A stretch of DNA of 38,107 bases, taken from NCBI GenBank assembly GCA_022649305.1, contig JALCNW010000042.1:1-38107 (forward strand), read 5' to 3'. The notes under the pieces are model-generated. The model did not search any database and was not told where the DNA came from. It saw only the letters and a program-made list of their open reading frames with translations. The DNA is from Enterobacter sp. (GTDB lineage: Bacteria; Pseudomonadota; Gammaproteobacteria; Enterobacterales; Enterobacteriaceae). This document shows, piece after piece, positions 28,297 through 37,341 of the stretch (its first letter is position 1; every line of letters begins with the position of its first letter). A program made the position numbers and the translations under genes.

Positions 28297-28350
28297 TTTT
28301 TTGAAGAGTGCCGGGTGGTGTTCTTCAAAAAATATAAAGAACCGCACTCT
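28297..28350 (+). promoter_or_regulatory. Mutually exclusive hairpins before the GH19 chitinase gene
   Basis: TTTTTTGAAGA (28297-28307) can pair with TCTTCAAAAAA (28322-28332). The same bases are also needed for a longer alternative, AGAGTGC (28305-28311) with GCACTCT (28344-28350) plus GTTCTT (28320-28325) with AAGAAC (28337-28342). Such competition resembles attenuators. No leader peptide or T run after the second form is evident. Confidence 0.4.
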
Positions 28351-28429
28351 CAGGTTTATTTATTAATGGAATAATACATAAGCCGGGATTGCACAAACCA
28401 TTGTTGCTTAAATACAGGATTATATTGAA

Positions 28430-30238
28430 ATGACTAAAAGGACATTACTGAGCGTTCTCGTGGCGGGGGCATGCATTGCACCGTTTATGGCTCAGGCTGT
28501 TACGCTGCAGGCAACCAGCAGCGAACCTTATACCATGAAAGCCAGCGACCTGGCGAAGAAAGAGCATGAGCTGACTAACTTCCCGCTGATGGCTTCCGTA
28601 AAGGATACCATCCGTACGCTGGATAACGCGCAGGTTGAACTTATCGAGCCAGGCCGCGCGGCGAACCCGGACAACGTTAAGCGCGTCGAAGGGCTTGTGA
28701 AGGCCAGCGACTGGGAATATCTGTTCCCGATGCGTGCTCAGTCTTATACCTATAGCAACTTCCTGAAGGCCGTTGGTAAGTTCCCGGCACTGTGCAAAAC
28801 CTACAACGACGGTCGCGACAGCGATGCGATTTGCCGTAAAGAGCTGGCAACCATGTTTGCCCACTTTGCTCAGGAAACCGGTGGTCACGAAAGCTGGCGT
28901 CCAGAAGCCGAATGGCGTCAGGCGCTGGTCCATGTGCGTGAAATGGGCTGGAGCGAAGGTCAGAAAGGCGGCTATAACGGCGAATGTAACCCTGACATCT
29001 GGCAGGGCCAGACCTGGCCATGCGGCAAAGACAAAGACGGCGACTTCGTAAGCTACTTTGGTCGCGGTGCTAAACAGCTGTCGTACAACTACAACTACGG
29101 CCCGTTCTCCGAAGCGATGTTCGGCACCGTTCGTACCCTGCTGGACAAACCTGAGCTGGTGGCTGATACCTGGCTAAACCTGGCGAGCGCCATCTTCTTC
29201 TTCGCGTATCCGCAGCCGCCTAAACCAAGCATGCTGCAGGTTATCGACGGCACGTGGCAGCCAAACGACCATGACAAGGCCAACAATCTTGTTCCTGGCT
29301 TTGGCGTGACCACCCAGATCATCAACGGTGGCGTAGAGTGCGGCGGCCCGACTGAAATTGCGCAGTCTGAAAACCGTATCAAGTACTACAAAGAATTCGC
29401 TAACTACTTGAAGGTACCTGTACCGGCTAATGAAGTGTTGGGCTGTGCCAACATGAAACAGTTCGATGAAGGTGGCTCAGGCGCGCTGAAAATCTACTGG
29501 GAACAGGATTGGGGATGGAGTGCTGACACTCCGGACGGTAAGACTTACTCTTGCCAGTTAGTCGGTTACCAGACGCCATTTAGTGCGTTTAAAGAAGGTG
29601 ATTACACCAACTGTGTTAAGAAGTTCTATAACGTGAACATCATTAACGACGACGGCTCTGCTACCACACCGGACGAAACCCCGGTCACACCAACGCCAGC
29701 TGAAGATGAAACACCGGCACCAACGCCGGACGAGACTCCAGCCGTGGTGAACCATGCGCCTGTCGCACATATCGCAGGCCCGATTGGTGCGGTTGACGCC
29801 GGTGCGCAGGTTTCCCTGAGCGCAGAGGGTTCCACTGACGCAGATGGTAACAAACTGACCTATACCTGGCGCTCCCAGGACGGCCAGACTGTGACCGGTC
29901 AGGACAAAGCGGTTGTGATGTTCACCGCACCAGAAGCGGCAACGGCGCAGCAGTACGAAGTCAGCCTGACCGCAAGCGATGGTGAGCTGAGCAGCACCAC
30001 GTCTTACCTGTTGAACGTGAAAGCGAAAGCGGCGACCCCATCTCAGGATGAAGGCACCTCAGGTGCTTATCCTGGCTGGAGCGCTAACAGCAAGTACAAC
30101 GCGGGTGATATCGTGAATAACCACGGTAAACTGTTCCAGTGTAAACCGTTCCCGTTCAGTGGCTGGTGTAACAACGCCCCGGCTTACTACGAACCGGGTG
30201 CAGGTCTGGCATGGGCAGACGCCTGGTCAGCACTGTAA
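28430..30238 (+). CDS. Secreted GH19 chitinase with PKD and CBM5/12 modules
   Basis: A 602-residue exported chitinase of glycoside hydrolase family 19. Sec signal 1-23 (cut after AQA); N-terminal region about 24-90; GH19 catalytic domain about 90-345, with the probable acid catalyst E149 in FAHFAQETGGHESW, the family motif YFGRGAKQLSYNYNYG, and SAIFFFAYPQPP; Thr/Pro/Glu-rich linker about 410-440; PKD domain about 442-530, beginning NHAPVAHIAG like ChiA's NHAPIATAV; and a C-terminal CBM5/12-like module about 545-602 (WSANSKYNAGDIV) with two extra cysteines. GH19 enzymes invert configuration and cut chitin differently from GH18, so the pair should be complementary. It is the probable second cargo of the Gsp system. 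Confidence 0.94.
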   Translation: MTKRTLLSVLVAGACIAPFMAQAVTLQATSSEPYTMKASDLAKKEHELTNFPLMASVKDTIRTLDNAQVELIEPGRAANPDNVKRVEGLVKASDWEYLFPMRAQSYTYSNFLKAVGKFPALCKTYNDGRDSDAICRKELATMFAHFAQETGGHESWRPEAEWRQALVHVREMGWSEGQKGGYNGECNPDIWQGQTWPCGKDKDGDFVSYFGRGAKQLSYNYNYGPFSEAMFGTVRTLLDKPELVADTWLNLASAIFFFAYPQPPKPSMLQVIDGTWQPNDHDKANNLVPGFGVTTQIINGGVECGGPTEIAQSENRIKYYKEFANYLKVPVPANEVLGCANMKQFDEGGSGALKIYWEQDWGWSADTPDGKTYSCQLVGYQTPFSAFKEGDYTNCVKKFYNVNIINDDGSATTPDETPVTPTPAEDETPAPTPDETPAVVNHAPVAHIAGPIGAVDAGAQVSLSAEGSTDADGNKLTYTWRSQDGQTVTGQDKAVVMFTAPEAATAQQYEVSLTASDGELSSTTSYLLNVKAKAATPSQDEGTSGAYPGWSANSKYNAGDIVNNHGKLFQCKPFPFSGWCNNAPAYYEPGAGLAWADAWSAL

Positions 30239-30245
30239 TAAAAGC

Positions 30246-30277
30246 AACGGCAACCGAAAGGTTGCCGTTTTAGTTTC
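30246..30277 (+). terminator. Intrinsic terminator after the GH19 chitinase
   Basis: A perfect 10-bp stem (AACGGCAACC/GGTTGCCGTT) with a GAAA tetraloop is followed by TTAGTTTC. It marks the end of the secretion and chitinase module, 31 bp before the convergent ybjS stop. Confidence 0.85.
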
Positions 30278-30307
30278 TTCACTGTGCATCACGCCGCACC
30301 ACATTGA

Positions 30308-31321
30308 TTAGCGAGGCAATTTCCCGTGATCCCGCAGCCACGCTGCCGTCTGCACAATCCCATCATCCAGCGTCACGACGGGCTTATAGCCCAGTTCGTT
30401 CTGTGCGCGCGCGATATCCAGCGTAAAGTCAAAGTTCAGCTTCGATACGCCATAGTGGGTCAGAGCCGGCTCTTTGGCTGATTTGTTTCCCAGACGCTCC
30501 ATGCTGCGGGCAATCATGTCCAGCATCGGATAAGGTACTGAACGAATGCGACAGTCGATATTCAGCTCGTCGATCAGCCTTTGTACAATACTGCGCAGCG
30601 TGCGCGGCTCGCCGTTGGTGATGTTATAAGCCCGACCCGAGACCAGATGGTCGCACTCGCTCTGGCTTGCCAGCCACATGGCGTGAATGGCGTTTTCGTA
30701 ATAGGTCATATCCACCAGCGCATCGCCGCCGCGCGGCAGAAGTACGCTGCCATAATGGTGCATCATATGTGCCAGACGCGGGATAAACACTTTATCGTGC
30801 GGCCCAAACAGGCTTTGCGGGCGAAGCACGGTGAAACGCGTATGCGGGTTTGATTGTGCCAGCAGGTCGATAACTTCCTCGCTGGCGGCTTTACTGCGGG
30901 CAAACTCGCAGGCAAACCGCGCAGGGCGGAAATCTTCCTGAATATCGCGATGGTGGTGGTAGTCAAAATAGAGCGACGGTGAAGAGATATGAATAAAATT
31001 ACGCACGCCCCAGGCCACGGACCATTCGCCGAGACGGCGGGTGGCACGAACGTTCGCGAGGTCAAACGCTTCCTGCGTGCCCCACGGAGAGGTAAAGCTG
31101 GAGCAGTGCCACAGCGTATCGATTCCGGCGAGCATCACCTTTGCCTGAGAAGAGACCAGCTCGGTCAGGTCGGCATGGACGAACTCCGCGCCCATCTTTT
31201 GCAGCAGTTTACCCATCGCTTCATTGCGACCAGTAGCTCTGACGCTAATGCCCTTATTGCGCAGAAATTCGACCGCGTTTCGACCTAAGCCGCTGGTGGC
31301 GCCGGTAACCAGTACCTTCAT
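30308..31321 (-). CDS. ybjS: YbjS: NAD(P)-binding extended SDR-family protein
   Basis: A 337-residue protein matching E. coli YbjS throughout. The N-terminal nucleotide-binding motif is [12 protein letters not shown]. In the catalytic region, [14 protein letters not shown] is followed by [10 protein letters not shown], where the usual YxxxK tyrosine is Phe, a feature I also recall in E. coli YbjS. It is annotated as a putative NAD(P)H-binding oxidoreductase, and its substrate is unknown. I chose ATG 31321 because it starts at the Rossmann strand ([11 protein letters not shown]) as in E. coli; the frame is open 82 codons further upstream, into the ybjT end. It follows ybjT by 92 bp on the same strand. 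Confidence 0.94.
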   Translation of the reverse strand: MKVLVTGATSGLGRNAVEFLRNKGISVRATGRNEAMGKLLQKMGAEFVHADLTELVSSQAKVMLAGIDTLWHCSSFTSPWGTQEAFDLANVRATRRLGEWSVAWGVRNFIHISSPSLYFDYHHHRDIQEDFRPARFACEFARSKAASEEVIDLLAQSNPHTRFTVLRPQSLFGPHDKVFIPRLAHMMHHYGSVLLPRGGDALVDMTYYENAIHAMWLASQSECDHLVSGRAYNITNGEPRTLRSIVQRLIDELNIDCRIRSVPYPMLDMIARSMERLGNKSAKEPALTHYGVSKLNFDFTLDIARAQNELGYKPVVTLDDGIVQTAAWLRDHGKLPR

Positions 31322-31413
31322 ATCAATCCACTGTGTTGAAAAGAATTTCGTGCGCATTCTTCCGTGAATTACGCCACGTTGCAATGGGAAAGGTGAAAGA
31401 ATAAGAGTTTTAT

Positions 31414-32850
31414 TTAGACTTTTTCTGTCATTTGTTCTGCAAGATGCGCAATACGCTTTGCCATTCCTCGGAAGATAAACAGATGCGCAGGGATCATAAA
31501 CAACCAGTAGAATAATCCGGGCATACCGTGTGGGTGCCACCATGCGCGCACGTCGAGTTCGCGGCAATCGCCCTTATCTTTGAGGGTAAAGCAAAGCCGT
31601 CCCAGACCTGGCGCTTTCATGCCAAACAGCAGCGCCAGCTGTTTTTCTGGCTCAACGATGATCACCTTCCAGCTGTCCACCGTATCGCCAACCTGAAGAT
31701 AAGGATGAGCAGGGCGGCCTTTCGCCAGCTGATGCCCCACCAGCAGGTCCATTTTGCCACGCGTCTGCCACAGAATATTGCCGAAGAAATAGCGCTCTTT
31801 GCCACCTATCTGGTTCACCACATCCCACAAGGCTGACAGGCTCGCGGTGGTCTTCACGGTATAACCCGCCTGCTTCGCAAAATAGCCATACTCCGGACGC
31901 CAGCGGGCAAACGCCTGGGCGTCATAGCCCCAGTCGCTGGAGTTCACCAGCTTCTCTTCCTCTTTAAGCGTGTTGCGCACCGCGTCGTCAAAACGGATCA
32001 GATCTTGTGGGATCAGCGCGCGTAGCTCGCGATCGTCCGCCAGCAGATCGTGTTTTAATCCCTGAATCAGCGCTTTTGCCGTGGTCGATGGTACGGAAGT
32101 GATGACGTTCAAAAACCACACCGAGATCCAGCTTGTCGGCAAGGGAATGGGGATCAGCAGACGATGACGACCGCTGACCTGCATAAAATGCTCAAACTGT
32201 TCCTGATAGCTCAACACTTCTGGCCCGGCGGCTTCGAGCACCCGATGCTGTTCGCTCGGATGATTTAATAATTCCACCAGATAGTGCAGCAGATTCTCCA
32301 GTGCAATCGGTGTCGTGCGCGAACGCACCCAGCGGGGCGGCGTGAGGATCGGCAGGTTGTAGACCATATCGCGCATCACTTCGAAGGCCGCAGAGCCGGC
32401 TCCGACAATAATGCCCGCGCGCAGCTCGGTTAGTGGAATATTCGCGCCGCGCAGGGTTTCCGCCGTCAACTGGCGGGCGCGCAGATGGTCAGACTGTTCG
32501 CTTTCGGGTGCCTGCAACGAGCTTAAAAAAATCACCTGCTTGACGGGCGTTTGTAGCAGGGCATCGCGCACGTTCATCGCCACCTGACGTTCGTGGGCGA
32601 TGAAGTCACCGCCTTCACCCATGCTGTGCACCAGATAGTACAGCGTGTCGACGCCCTCCAGCAGCGAAGGAAGTTCCTTCGGCCAGTTGAGATCGACAAC
32701 GTGACAGGTCACGCCAGGCAGGTTTTGCTTTTGCAAGCGCTCCACGCTGCGTGCCGCCGCCAGCACCTGATGTCCTTGCTCGCTTAGGGTGGACGTCAGA
32801 TGTTGGCCGATATAGCCACTGGCTCCCAATACCAGAATTCGTTGCGACAC
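31414..32850 (-). CDS. ybjT: YbjT: atypical SDR / DUF2867 fusion protein
   Basis: A 478-residue protein close to E. coli YbjT. The N-terminal Rossmann half (about 1-290) has [12 protein letters not shown] and the NmrA-like elements [12 protein letters not shown] and [11 protein letters not shown]. The C-terminal half (about 330-470) is DUF2867, with [19 protein letters not shown] and a hydrophobic stretch [16 protein letters not shown] near the end. Its function is unknown. It starts 10 bp after the ltaE stop, consistent with a poxB-ltaE-ybjT operon. Confidence 0.94.
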   Translation of the reverse strand: MSQRILVLGASGYIGQHLTSTLSEQGHQVLAAARSVERLQKQNLPGVTCHVVDLNWPKELPSLLEGVDTLYYLVHSMGEGGDFIAHERQVAMNVRDALLQTPVKQVIFLSSLQAPESEQSDHLRARQLTAETLRGANIPLTELRAGIIVGAGSAAFEVMRDMVYNLPILTPPRWVRSRTTPIALENLLHYLVELLNHPSEQHRVLEAAGPEVLSYQEQFEHFMQVSGRHRLLIPIPLPTSWISVWFLNVITSVPSTTAKALIQGLKHDLLADDRELRALIPQDLIRFDDAVRNTLKEEEKLVNSSDWGYDAQAFARWRPEYGYFAKQAGYTVKTTASLSALWDVVNQIGGKERYFFGNILWQTRGKMDLLVGHQLAKGRPAHPYLQVGDTVDSWKVIIVEPEKQLALLFGMKAPGLGRLCFTLKDKGDCRELDVRAWWHPHGMPGLFYWLFMIPAHLFIFRGMAKRIAHLAEQMTEKV

Positions 32851-32860
32851 GGTGTGCTCC

Positions 32861-33862
32861 TTAGCGCTGTAAAAAGGCCTGCCAGTGTTTCACGACGTCA
32901 GCAAGCTGTTCGCGGCTCACGTCGAGGTGCATCACCAGACGCACAATCGGGGAAGCATTCATCAGCACGCCACGGGATTGCATAAACTCGCCAAGCGCCG
33001 CGGCGTTTTCTTCCCCGACGCGAACGAACAGCATGTTGGTGTCGTGTCGCATCACATCTGCGCCGATTTCGCGCAGCTGAGTCGCCATCCACGCGGCGTT
33101 GTCGTGATCGTCTTTCAGGCGTTGAACGTTATTTTTGAGTGCATACAGACCGGCTGCTGCCAGAATTCCAGCCTGACGCATACCGCCGCCGGTCATTTTG
33201 CGCCAGCGATTCGCACGTTTGATGTAATCCGCTTTTCCTACCAGCAGAGAACCGACTGGTGTACCCAGCCCTTTAGAGAGGCAAATGGTGAACGAGTCGC
33301 AATATTGCGTGATCGCTTTCAGCTCGCAGCCATATTCCACTACGGCGTTAAAAATACGCGCGCCGTCGACGTGCAGCCCAAGATGGCGTTCGCGGGTGAA
33401 TTCCCACGCAGCTTTAAGATATTCGCGCGGCAGGACTTTACCATTATGGGTATTTTCCAGGCTCAGCAGTTTGGTGCGGGCAAAGTGAATATCGTCGGCT
33501 TTGATTTTGGCGGCGACTTTGTCCAGCGGCAGGGAACCGTCGGACGCAGCATCGATAGGTTGCGGCTGGATGCTGCCCAACACCGCTGCGCCACCCGCTT
33601 CGTACAGGTAATTATGCGCGCCCTGGCCGACGATATACTCTTCGCCGCGCTCGCAGTGGCTCAGCAGCGCCACCAGGTTTGCCTGGGTGCCGGTAGGCAG
33701 GAACAGGGCGGCTTCTTTGCCGCTGAGTTCAGCGGCGTAGCGCTGGAGTTCGTTAACGGTAGGGTCATCGCCATACACGTCGTCCCCAACCGGGGCGGCC
33801 ATCATCTCATCAAGCATGGCGCGACTCGGACGGGTGACGGTATCACTACGTAAATCAATCAT
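32861..33862 (-). CDS. ltaE: Low-specificity L-threonine aldolase LtaE
   Basis: A 333-residue PLP enzyme that cleaves L-threonine and L-allo-threonine to glycine and acetaldehyde. K197 in [12 protein letters not shown] should hold the PLP Schiff base, the same position as in E. coli LtaE. Other family marks are the N-terminal [37 protein letters not shown] and [16 protein letters not shown] precedes the ATG by 7 bp and lies right at the end of an ERIC repeat. It lies downstream of poxB on the same strand. Confidence 0.97.
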   Translation of the reverse strand: MIDLRSDTVTRPSRAMLDEMMAAPVGDDVYGDDPTVNELQRYAAELSGKEAALFLPTGTQANLVALLSHCERGEEYIVGQGAHNYLYEAGGAAVLGSIQPQPIDAASDGSLPLDKVAAKIKADDIHFARTKLLSLENTHNGKVLPREYLKAAWEFTRERHLGLHVDGARIFNAVVEYGCELKAITQYCDSFTICLSKGLGTPVGSLLVGKADYIKRANRWRKMTGGGMRQAGILAAAGLYALKNNVQRLKDDHDNAAWMATQLREIGADVMRHDTNMLFVRVGEENAAALGEFMQSRGVLMNASPIVRLVMHLDVSREQLADVVKHWQAFLQR

Positions 33863-33870
33863 GTCATATC

Positions 33871-34001
33871 CTTATACGCTTCACCCTTCACGCCGCCCCG
33901 GCGTTGGCTGCGCCCTCAAACCCCAGTCACATAGTTATCTATGCTCCCGGGGATTTTCAGGCTTGCCGCCTTGATGCGACGCGAATGGTTTTGCGTATGA
34001 C
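33871..34001 (-). repeat. ERIC (enterobacterial repetitive intergenic consensus) element
   Basis: About 130 bp with ERIC hallmarks: GCGTTGGCTGC (33901-33911), CCCCAGTCAC (33921-33930), a central palindrome CATAG-TTAT-CTATG (33930-33943), CTCCCGGGGATT (33944-33955), and GCTTGCCGCC (33961-33970). These match the ERIC1R and ERIC2 core regions with a few changes. The ends ATACGC (33874-33879) and GCGTAT (33993-33998) form the terminal inverted repeat. It fills almost the whole poxB-ltaE gap and would be transcribed as a long hairpin just before the ltaE ribosome site. Confidence 0.88.
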
Positions 34002-34016
34002 TTTAAAAGGATATTT

Positions 34017-35735
34017 TTACCTGAGCCAGTTAGTTTTTGCCAGTTCCATCACTTCGTCACCACGACCGCTGATAATGGCGCGCAGCATATACAGGCTAAA
34101 GCCCTTGGCCTGCTCCAGCTTGATCTGCGGCGGGATCGCCAGCTCGTCTTTGGCCACCACCACATCCACCAGCACCGGACCGTCGATAGCGAAGGCGCGC
34201 TGTAGCGCTTCATCCACGTCTGAGGATTTCTCCACGCGAATTCCGGTGATGCCGCAGGCCACGGCAATTTTGGCAAAGTTAGTGTCATGGAGTTCGGTGC
34301 CGTCCGTCAGGTAGCCTCCGGCTTTCATCTCCATCGCCACAAAGCCCAGCACGCTGTTGTTGAATACCACAATTTTGACAGGCAGCTTCATTTGCACCAC
34401 CGACAGGAAATCACCCATCAGCATGCTGAACCCGCCGTCGCCGCACATCGCCACCACCTGACGCTCCGGCGCGGTAGCTTTTGCCCCCAATGCCTGCGGC
34501 ATGGCATTTGCCATCGAACCGTGGTTAAAGGAGCCAATCAGGCGGCGCTTGCCGTTCATCTTCAGATAACGCGCCGCCCACACGGTTGGCGTGCCCACGT
34601 CGCAGGTAAAGATGGCATCGTCGGCGGCAAAATGGCTGATTTGCTGCGCCAGATACTGCGGGTGAATGGCTTTGTCGCTCGGCTTAGCGAGATCGTCCAG
34701 GCCCTTACGTGCATCTCGATAGTCACCGAGCGCTTTATCAAGGAACTTGCGATCGGTTTTCTCTTCCAGAAGCGGGATCAGGGCGGTGAGCGTGGCTTTG
34801 ATGTCGCCGATGAGCGCCATATCGACTTTGCTATGCGAGCCGATACTGCCGGGGTTGATATCGATCTGAATGATTTTCGCATCCGTCGGGTAGAAGGCGC
34901 GATACGGGAATTGAGTACCGAGCAGCACCAGCGTGTCGGCGTTCATCATGGTGTGGAATCCGGACGAAAAGCCGATCAGCCCGGTCATGCCAACATCATA
35001 CGGATTGTCGTATTCCACATGCTCTTTGCCGCGCAGAGCGTGGACAATTGGCGCTTTTAGTTTTCCGGCGAATTCCACCAGCTCTTTGTGTGCCCCCGCG
35101 CAGCCGCTGCCGCACATCAGGGCGATATTGCTGGAGTAGCGCAACAGTTGCGCCAGTTTTTTAAGCTCTTCTTCCGCGGGTATGACCACCGGCTGCGGAG
35201 CGTGATACCAGTGGGTGCTGGCACCGTCCGGCGCGGCTTTTAGCGCCACATCGCCGGGTAAGACCACGACCGAGACGCCGCGATTGAGGATCGCTTTGCG
35301 CATCGCAATCGCCATCACCTGCGGGATTTGCTCTGGCGTAGAGACCAGCTCGCAGTAGTGGCTACATTCACGGAACAGCTCCTGCGGATGCGTCTCCTGA
35401 AAATAGCCGCTGCCGATTTCGCTCGACGGAATGTGCGCGGCGATCGCCAGCACAGGAACATGGTTACGATGGCAATCGAACAGGCCGTTAATCAGGTGCA
35501 GGTTGCCCGGACCGCAGGAACCCGCGCAGACTGCCAGTTCGCCCGTCAGCTGTGCTTCCGCGCCAGCGGCAAAGGCCGCGACCTCTTCATGACGGGTCGG
35601 CATCCATTCGATGGTTTTCATCTTGTTGAGGCTATCGCTCAGCCCGTTAAGAGAGTCCCCGGTCACGCCCCAAATGCGTTTTACGCCCGCTTGTTCAAGC
35701 GTTTTTGCAACGTATGCGGCTACGGTCTGTTTCAT
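34017..35735 (-). CDS. poxB: Pyruvate dehydrogenase (quinone) / pyruvate oxidase PoxB
   Basis: A 572-residue peripheral membrane flavoenzyme, the same length as E. coli PoxB. It decarboxylates pyruvate to acetate and CO2 and passes electrons to ubiquinone. The TPP-binding motif is [17 protein letters not shown] to VVFNNS (about residues 432-465). The N-terminal TPP fold begins [24 protein letters not shown], with the catalytic glutamate in [12 protein letters not shown]. The C-terminal membrane-binding tail is [23 protein letters not shown]. In E. coli it is driven by RpoS in stationary phase; I did not find a decisive promoter in the 152-bp gap to doxX. Confidence 0.97.
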   Translation of the reverse strand: MKQTVAAYVAKTLEQAGVKRIWGVTGDSLNGLSDSLNKMKTIEWMPTRHEEVAAFAAGAEAQLTGELAVCAGSCGPGNLHLINGLFDCHRNHVPVLAIAAHIPSSEIGSGYFQETHPQELFRECSHYCELVSTPEQIPQVMAIAMRKAILNRGVSVVVLPGDVALKAAPDGASTHWYHAPQPVVIPAEEELKKLAQLLRYSSNIALMCGSGCAGAHKELVEFAGKLKAPIVHALRGKEHVEYDNPYDVGMTGLIGFSSGFHTMMNADTLVLLGTQFPYRAFYPTDAKIIQIDINPGSIGSHSKVDMALIGDIKATLTALIPLLEEKTDRKFLDKALGDYRDARKGLDDLAKPSDKAIHPQYLAQQISHFAADDAIFTCDVGTPTVWAARYLKMNGKRRLIGSFNHGSMANAMPQALGAKATAPERQVVAMCGDGGFSMLMGDFLSVVQMKLPVKIVVFNNSVLGFVAMEMKAGGYLTDGTELHDTNFAKIAVACGITGIRVEKSSDVDEALQRAFAIDGPVLVDVVVAKDELAIPPQIKLEQAKGFSLYMLRAIISGRGDEVMELAKTNWLR

Positions 35736-35887
35736 GGTAGTCCTTCTCCGTTTTGTGATATCGCTTACAAGCTTAGAAGAAACTGGCTGTTATGCCTGAT
35801 AAATCCCCCTGATTAATAGTTGCTTTCATTGCGTAACAATTCATCATATTCTGACGTGACTACAAGTGAAAACAGGAATCATTTCAA

Positions 35888-36322
35888 ATGGTTAAATCAT
35901 TGTTAATTGCTGTTAATAAAAAGCTAACGTGCGACGATCTAGGCAAGCTTTTGCTGCGTCTTGCCGTCGGTGGACTGATGTTATTTCATGGTTTGCATAA
36001 GTTATTTGGTGGGGTTGAAGGCATCAGCGGCATGCTGGTGGCAAAAGGATTACCGGGGTTTATCGCCTACGGCGTATTGATTGGGGAAGTGGTAGCACCG
36101 ATTCTGATCGTGCTGGGTATTTTGACTCGCCCGGCAGCGCTGGCGCTGGCCTTTACCATGGTCGTCGCGTGGTTGATGGTCGGAACGGGCAAAACCTTCG
36201 CGCTGGATGCGGTAGGCGCATGGGCCATTGAAAGCCTGGTGTACTTCTTCATCGGTGCGCTGGCAGTCGTGTTTTTAGGGGCAGGACGTTATTCGTTGGT
36301 CAGCGACCCAGCCTGGAAATGA
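35888..36322 (+). CDS. DoxX-family integral membrane protein
   Basis: A 144-residue membrane protein of the DoxX family, marked by LLLRLAVGGLMLFHGLHKLFGG, then GEVVAPILIVLGILTRPAALAL. Four transmembrane segments are visible (about 20-38, 58-80, 82-105 and 115-137). The family has no settled function; some members act in thiosulfate metabolism or oxidative stress resistance. It is divergent from poxB and convergent with hcr. E. coli K-12 has no gene here, so it is an insertion or a lineage-specific retention. It ends in a strong terminator. Confidence 0.88.
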   Translation: MVKSLLIAVNKKLTCDDLGKLLLRLAVGGLMLFHGLHKLFGGVEGISGMLVAKGLPGFIAYGVLIGEVVAPILIVLGILTRPAALALAFTMVVAWLMVGTGKTFALDAVGAWAIESLVYFFIGALAVVFLGAGRYSLVSDPAWK

Positions 36323-36327
36323 AATAT

Positions 36328-36358
36328 GCCCGGTGCATTTCGCATGCACCGGGCTTTT
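36328..36358 (+). terminator. Terminator between doxX and hcr
   Basis: A perfect 11-bp stem (GCCCGGTGCAT/ATGCACCGGGC) with a TTCGC loop is followed by TTTT. It starts 5 bp after the doxX stop and lies in the convergent gap, so it may serve hcr as well. Confidence 0.85.
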
Positions 36359-36362
36359 GGTA

Positions 36363-37331
36363 TTACGCCAGCACCAAATCACCCTGCGGATGGCAAGAGC
36401 AGGCCAGCACGTAACCGTCGGCAATTTCGGCATCCGTCAGCGTCATGGTGCTACTGACCGTATAGTCGCCCGACACTACCTTCGTTTTACAGCAACCGCA
36501 CACGCCTGCACGACAAGCAGCCACTATCGGCACGTTATTGCTTTCCAGCGCTTCCAGCAGCGTGGTTCCCACGCGGCCAAAGAACGTCTGCGCCGGTTGC
36601 AGCCTGGTGAACTTCACTCCGCTGGTGGCAGCTTTTGCGACAGGTGTGAAAAACTGCTCTTTAAAGAATCGCGTCACGCCAAGCGCTTTCGCTTCTTCTT
36701 CCACGATAGCCATATACGGCGCAGGGCCGCAGGTCATCACGGTGCGAGAGGTCAAATCCGGTACGCTTTGTAGCAGCTCGCGGCTCAGACGACCCGCGAC
36801 AAAACCGTGGGTGGCGTTATTTTCGGCCACCAGCGTGACCGGGTAATTACGCCACTCGTCAGCAAAAATCACATCTTCCGGTGAACGCACGCTGAAAATC
36901 ACCTGCACGTCGGCCTGCGGACGGTTTTTTGCCAACCAGCGGCGCATCGACATGACAGGCGTCACGCCGCAGCCTGCCGCCAGCAGCAGGAATTTATCGT
37001 CTGTTTTGTCATCACAGGTGAAATCACCCTGCGCGTCGGACAGCCAGAGATAATCCCCGCGCTTCACATCGCCCGTCAGCCACTGTGAACCCGCACCTTC
37101 ATCAATACGACGGATGGTGAGCGTGATGTACTCGCTCACGCCCGGCGTGGATGACAGGGTGTAGGCGCGCAGGGTGTCAGCGGAATTGCGAACGCTGACC
37201 AGCGCATACTGACCGGCACGGTACGGATAAAAGTCGTGACACAGCAGTGAGAGCGTCCACACATCCGGCGTCTCCTGATGGATGTGATGAACCTGCATCC
37301 GCCACGGACATTGTGAGGTTGGCATAGTCAT
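36363..37331 (-). CDS. hcr: NADH oxidoreductase Hcr, electron donor to Hcp
   Basis: A 322-residue FAD and 2Fe-2S enzyme that passes electrons from NADH to the hybrid cluster protein during NO detoxification. The FAD-binding motif is RAYTLSSTPG, the NAD-binding part has LLAAGCGVTPVMSM and VMTCGPAPYM, and the C-terminal plant-type ferredoxin domain carries CRAGVCGCC and the last cysteine(s) in LACSCHPQG. Length and sequence match E. coli Hcr. It starts 10 bp after the hcp stop, so the two form one operon. Confidence 0.97.
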   Translation of the reverse strand: MTMPTSQCPWRMQVHHIHQETPDVWTLSLLCHDFYPYRAGQYALVSVRNSADTLRAYTLSSTPGVSEYITLTIRRIDEGAGSQWLTGDVKRGDYLWLSDAQGDFTCDDKTDDKFLLLAAGCGVTPVMSMRRWLAKNRPQADVQVIFSVRSPEDVIFADEWRNYPVTLVAENNATHGFVAGRLSRELLQSVPDLTSRTVMTCGPAPYMAIVEEEAKALGVTRFFKEQFFTPVAKAATSGVKFTRLQPAQTFFGRVGTTLLEALESNNVPIVAACRAGVCGCCKTKVVSGDYTVSSTMTLTDAEIADGYVLACSCHPQGDLVLA

Positions 37332-37341
37332 GAATCGCTCC

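Noticed and set aside
31322..31567. 82-codon N-terminal extension of YbjS
   Set aside because: It overlaps the end of ybjT and precedes a standard Rossmann start; E. coli YbjS begins at [11 protein letters not shown].
32885..33853. Open frame of 322 codons on the plus strand opposite ltaE
   Set aside because: It is a mirror of the ltaE coding sequence with no recognisable domain; ltaE is certain.
34287..35060. Open frame of 257 codons on the plus strand inside poxB
   Set aside because: Antisense shadow of a near-identical PoxB; composition is His/Arg-rich without motifs.
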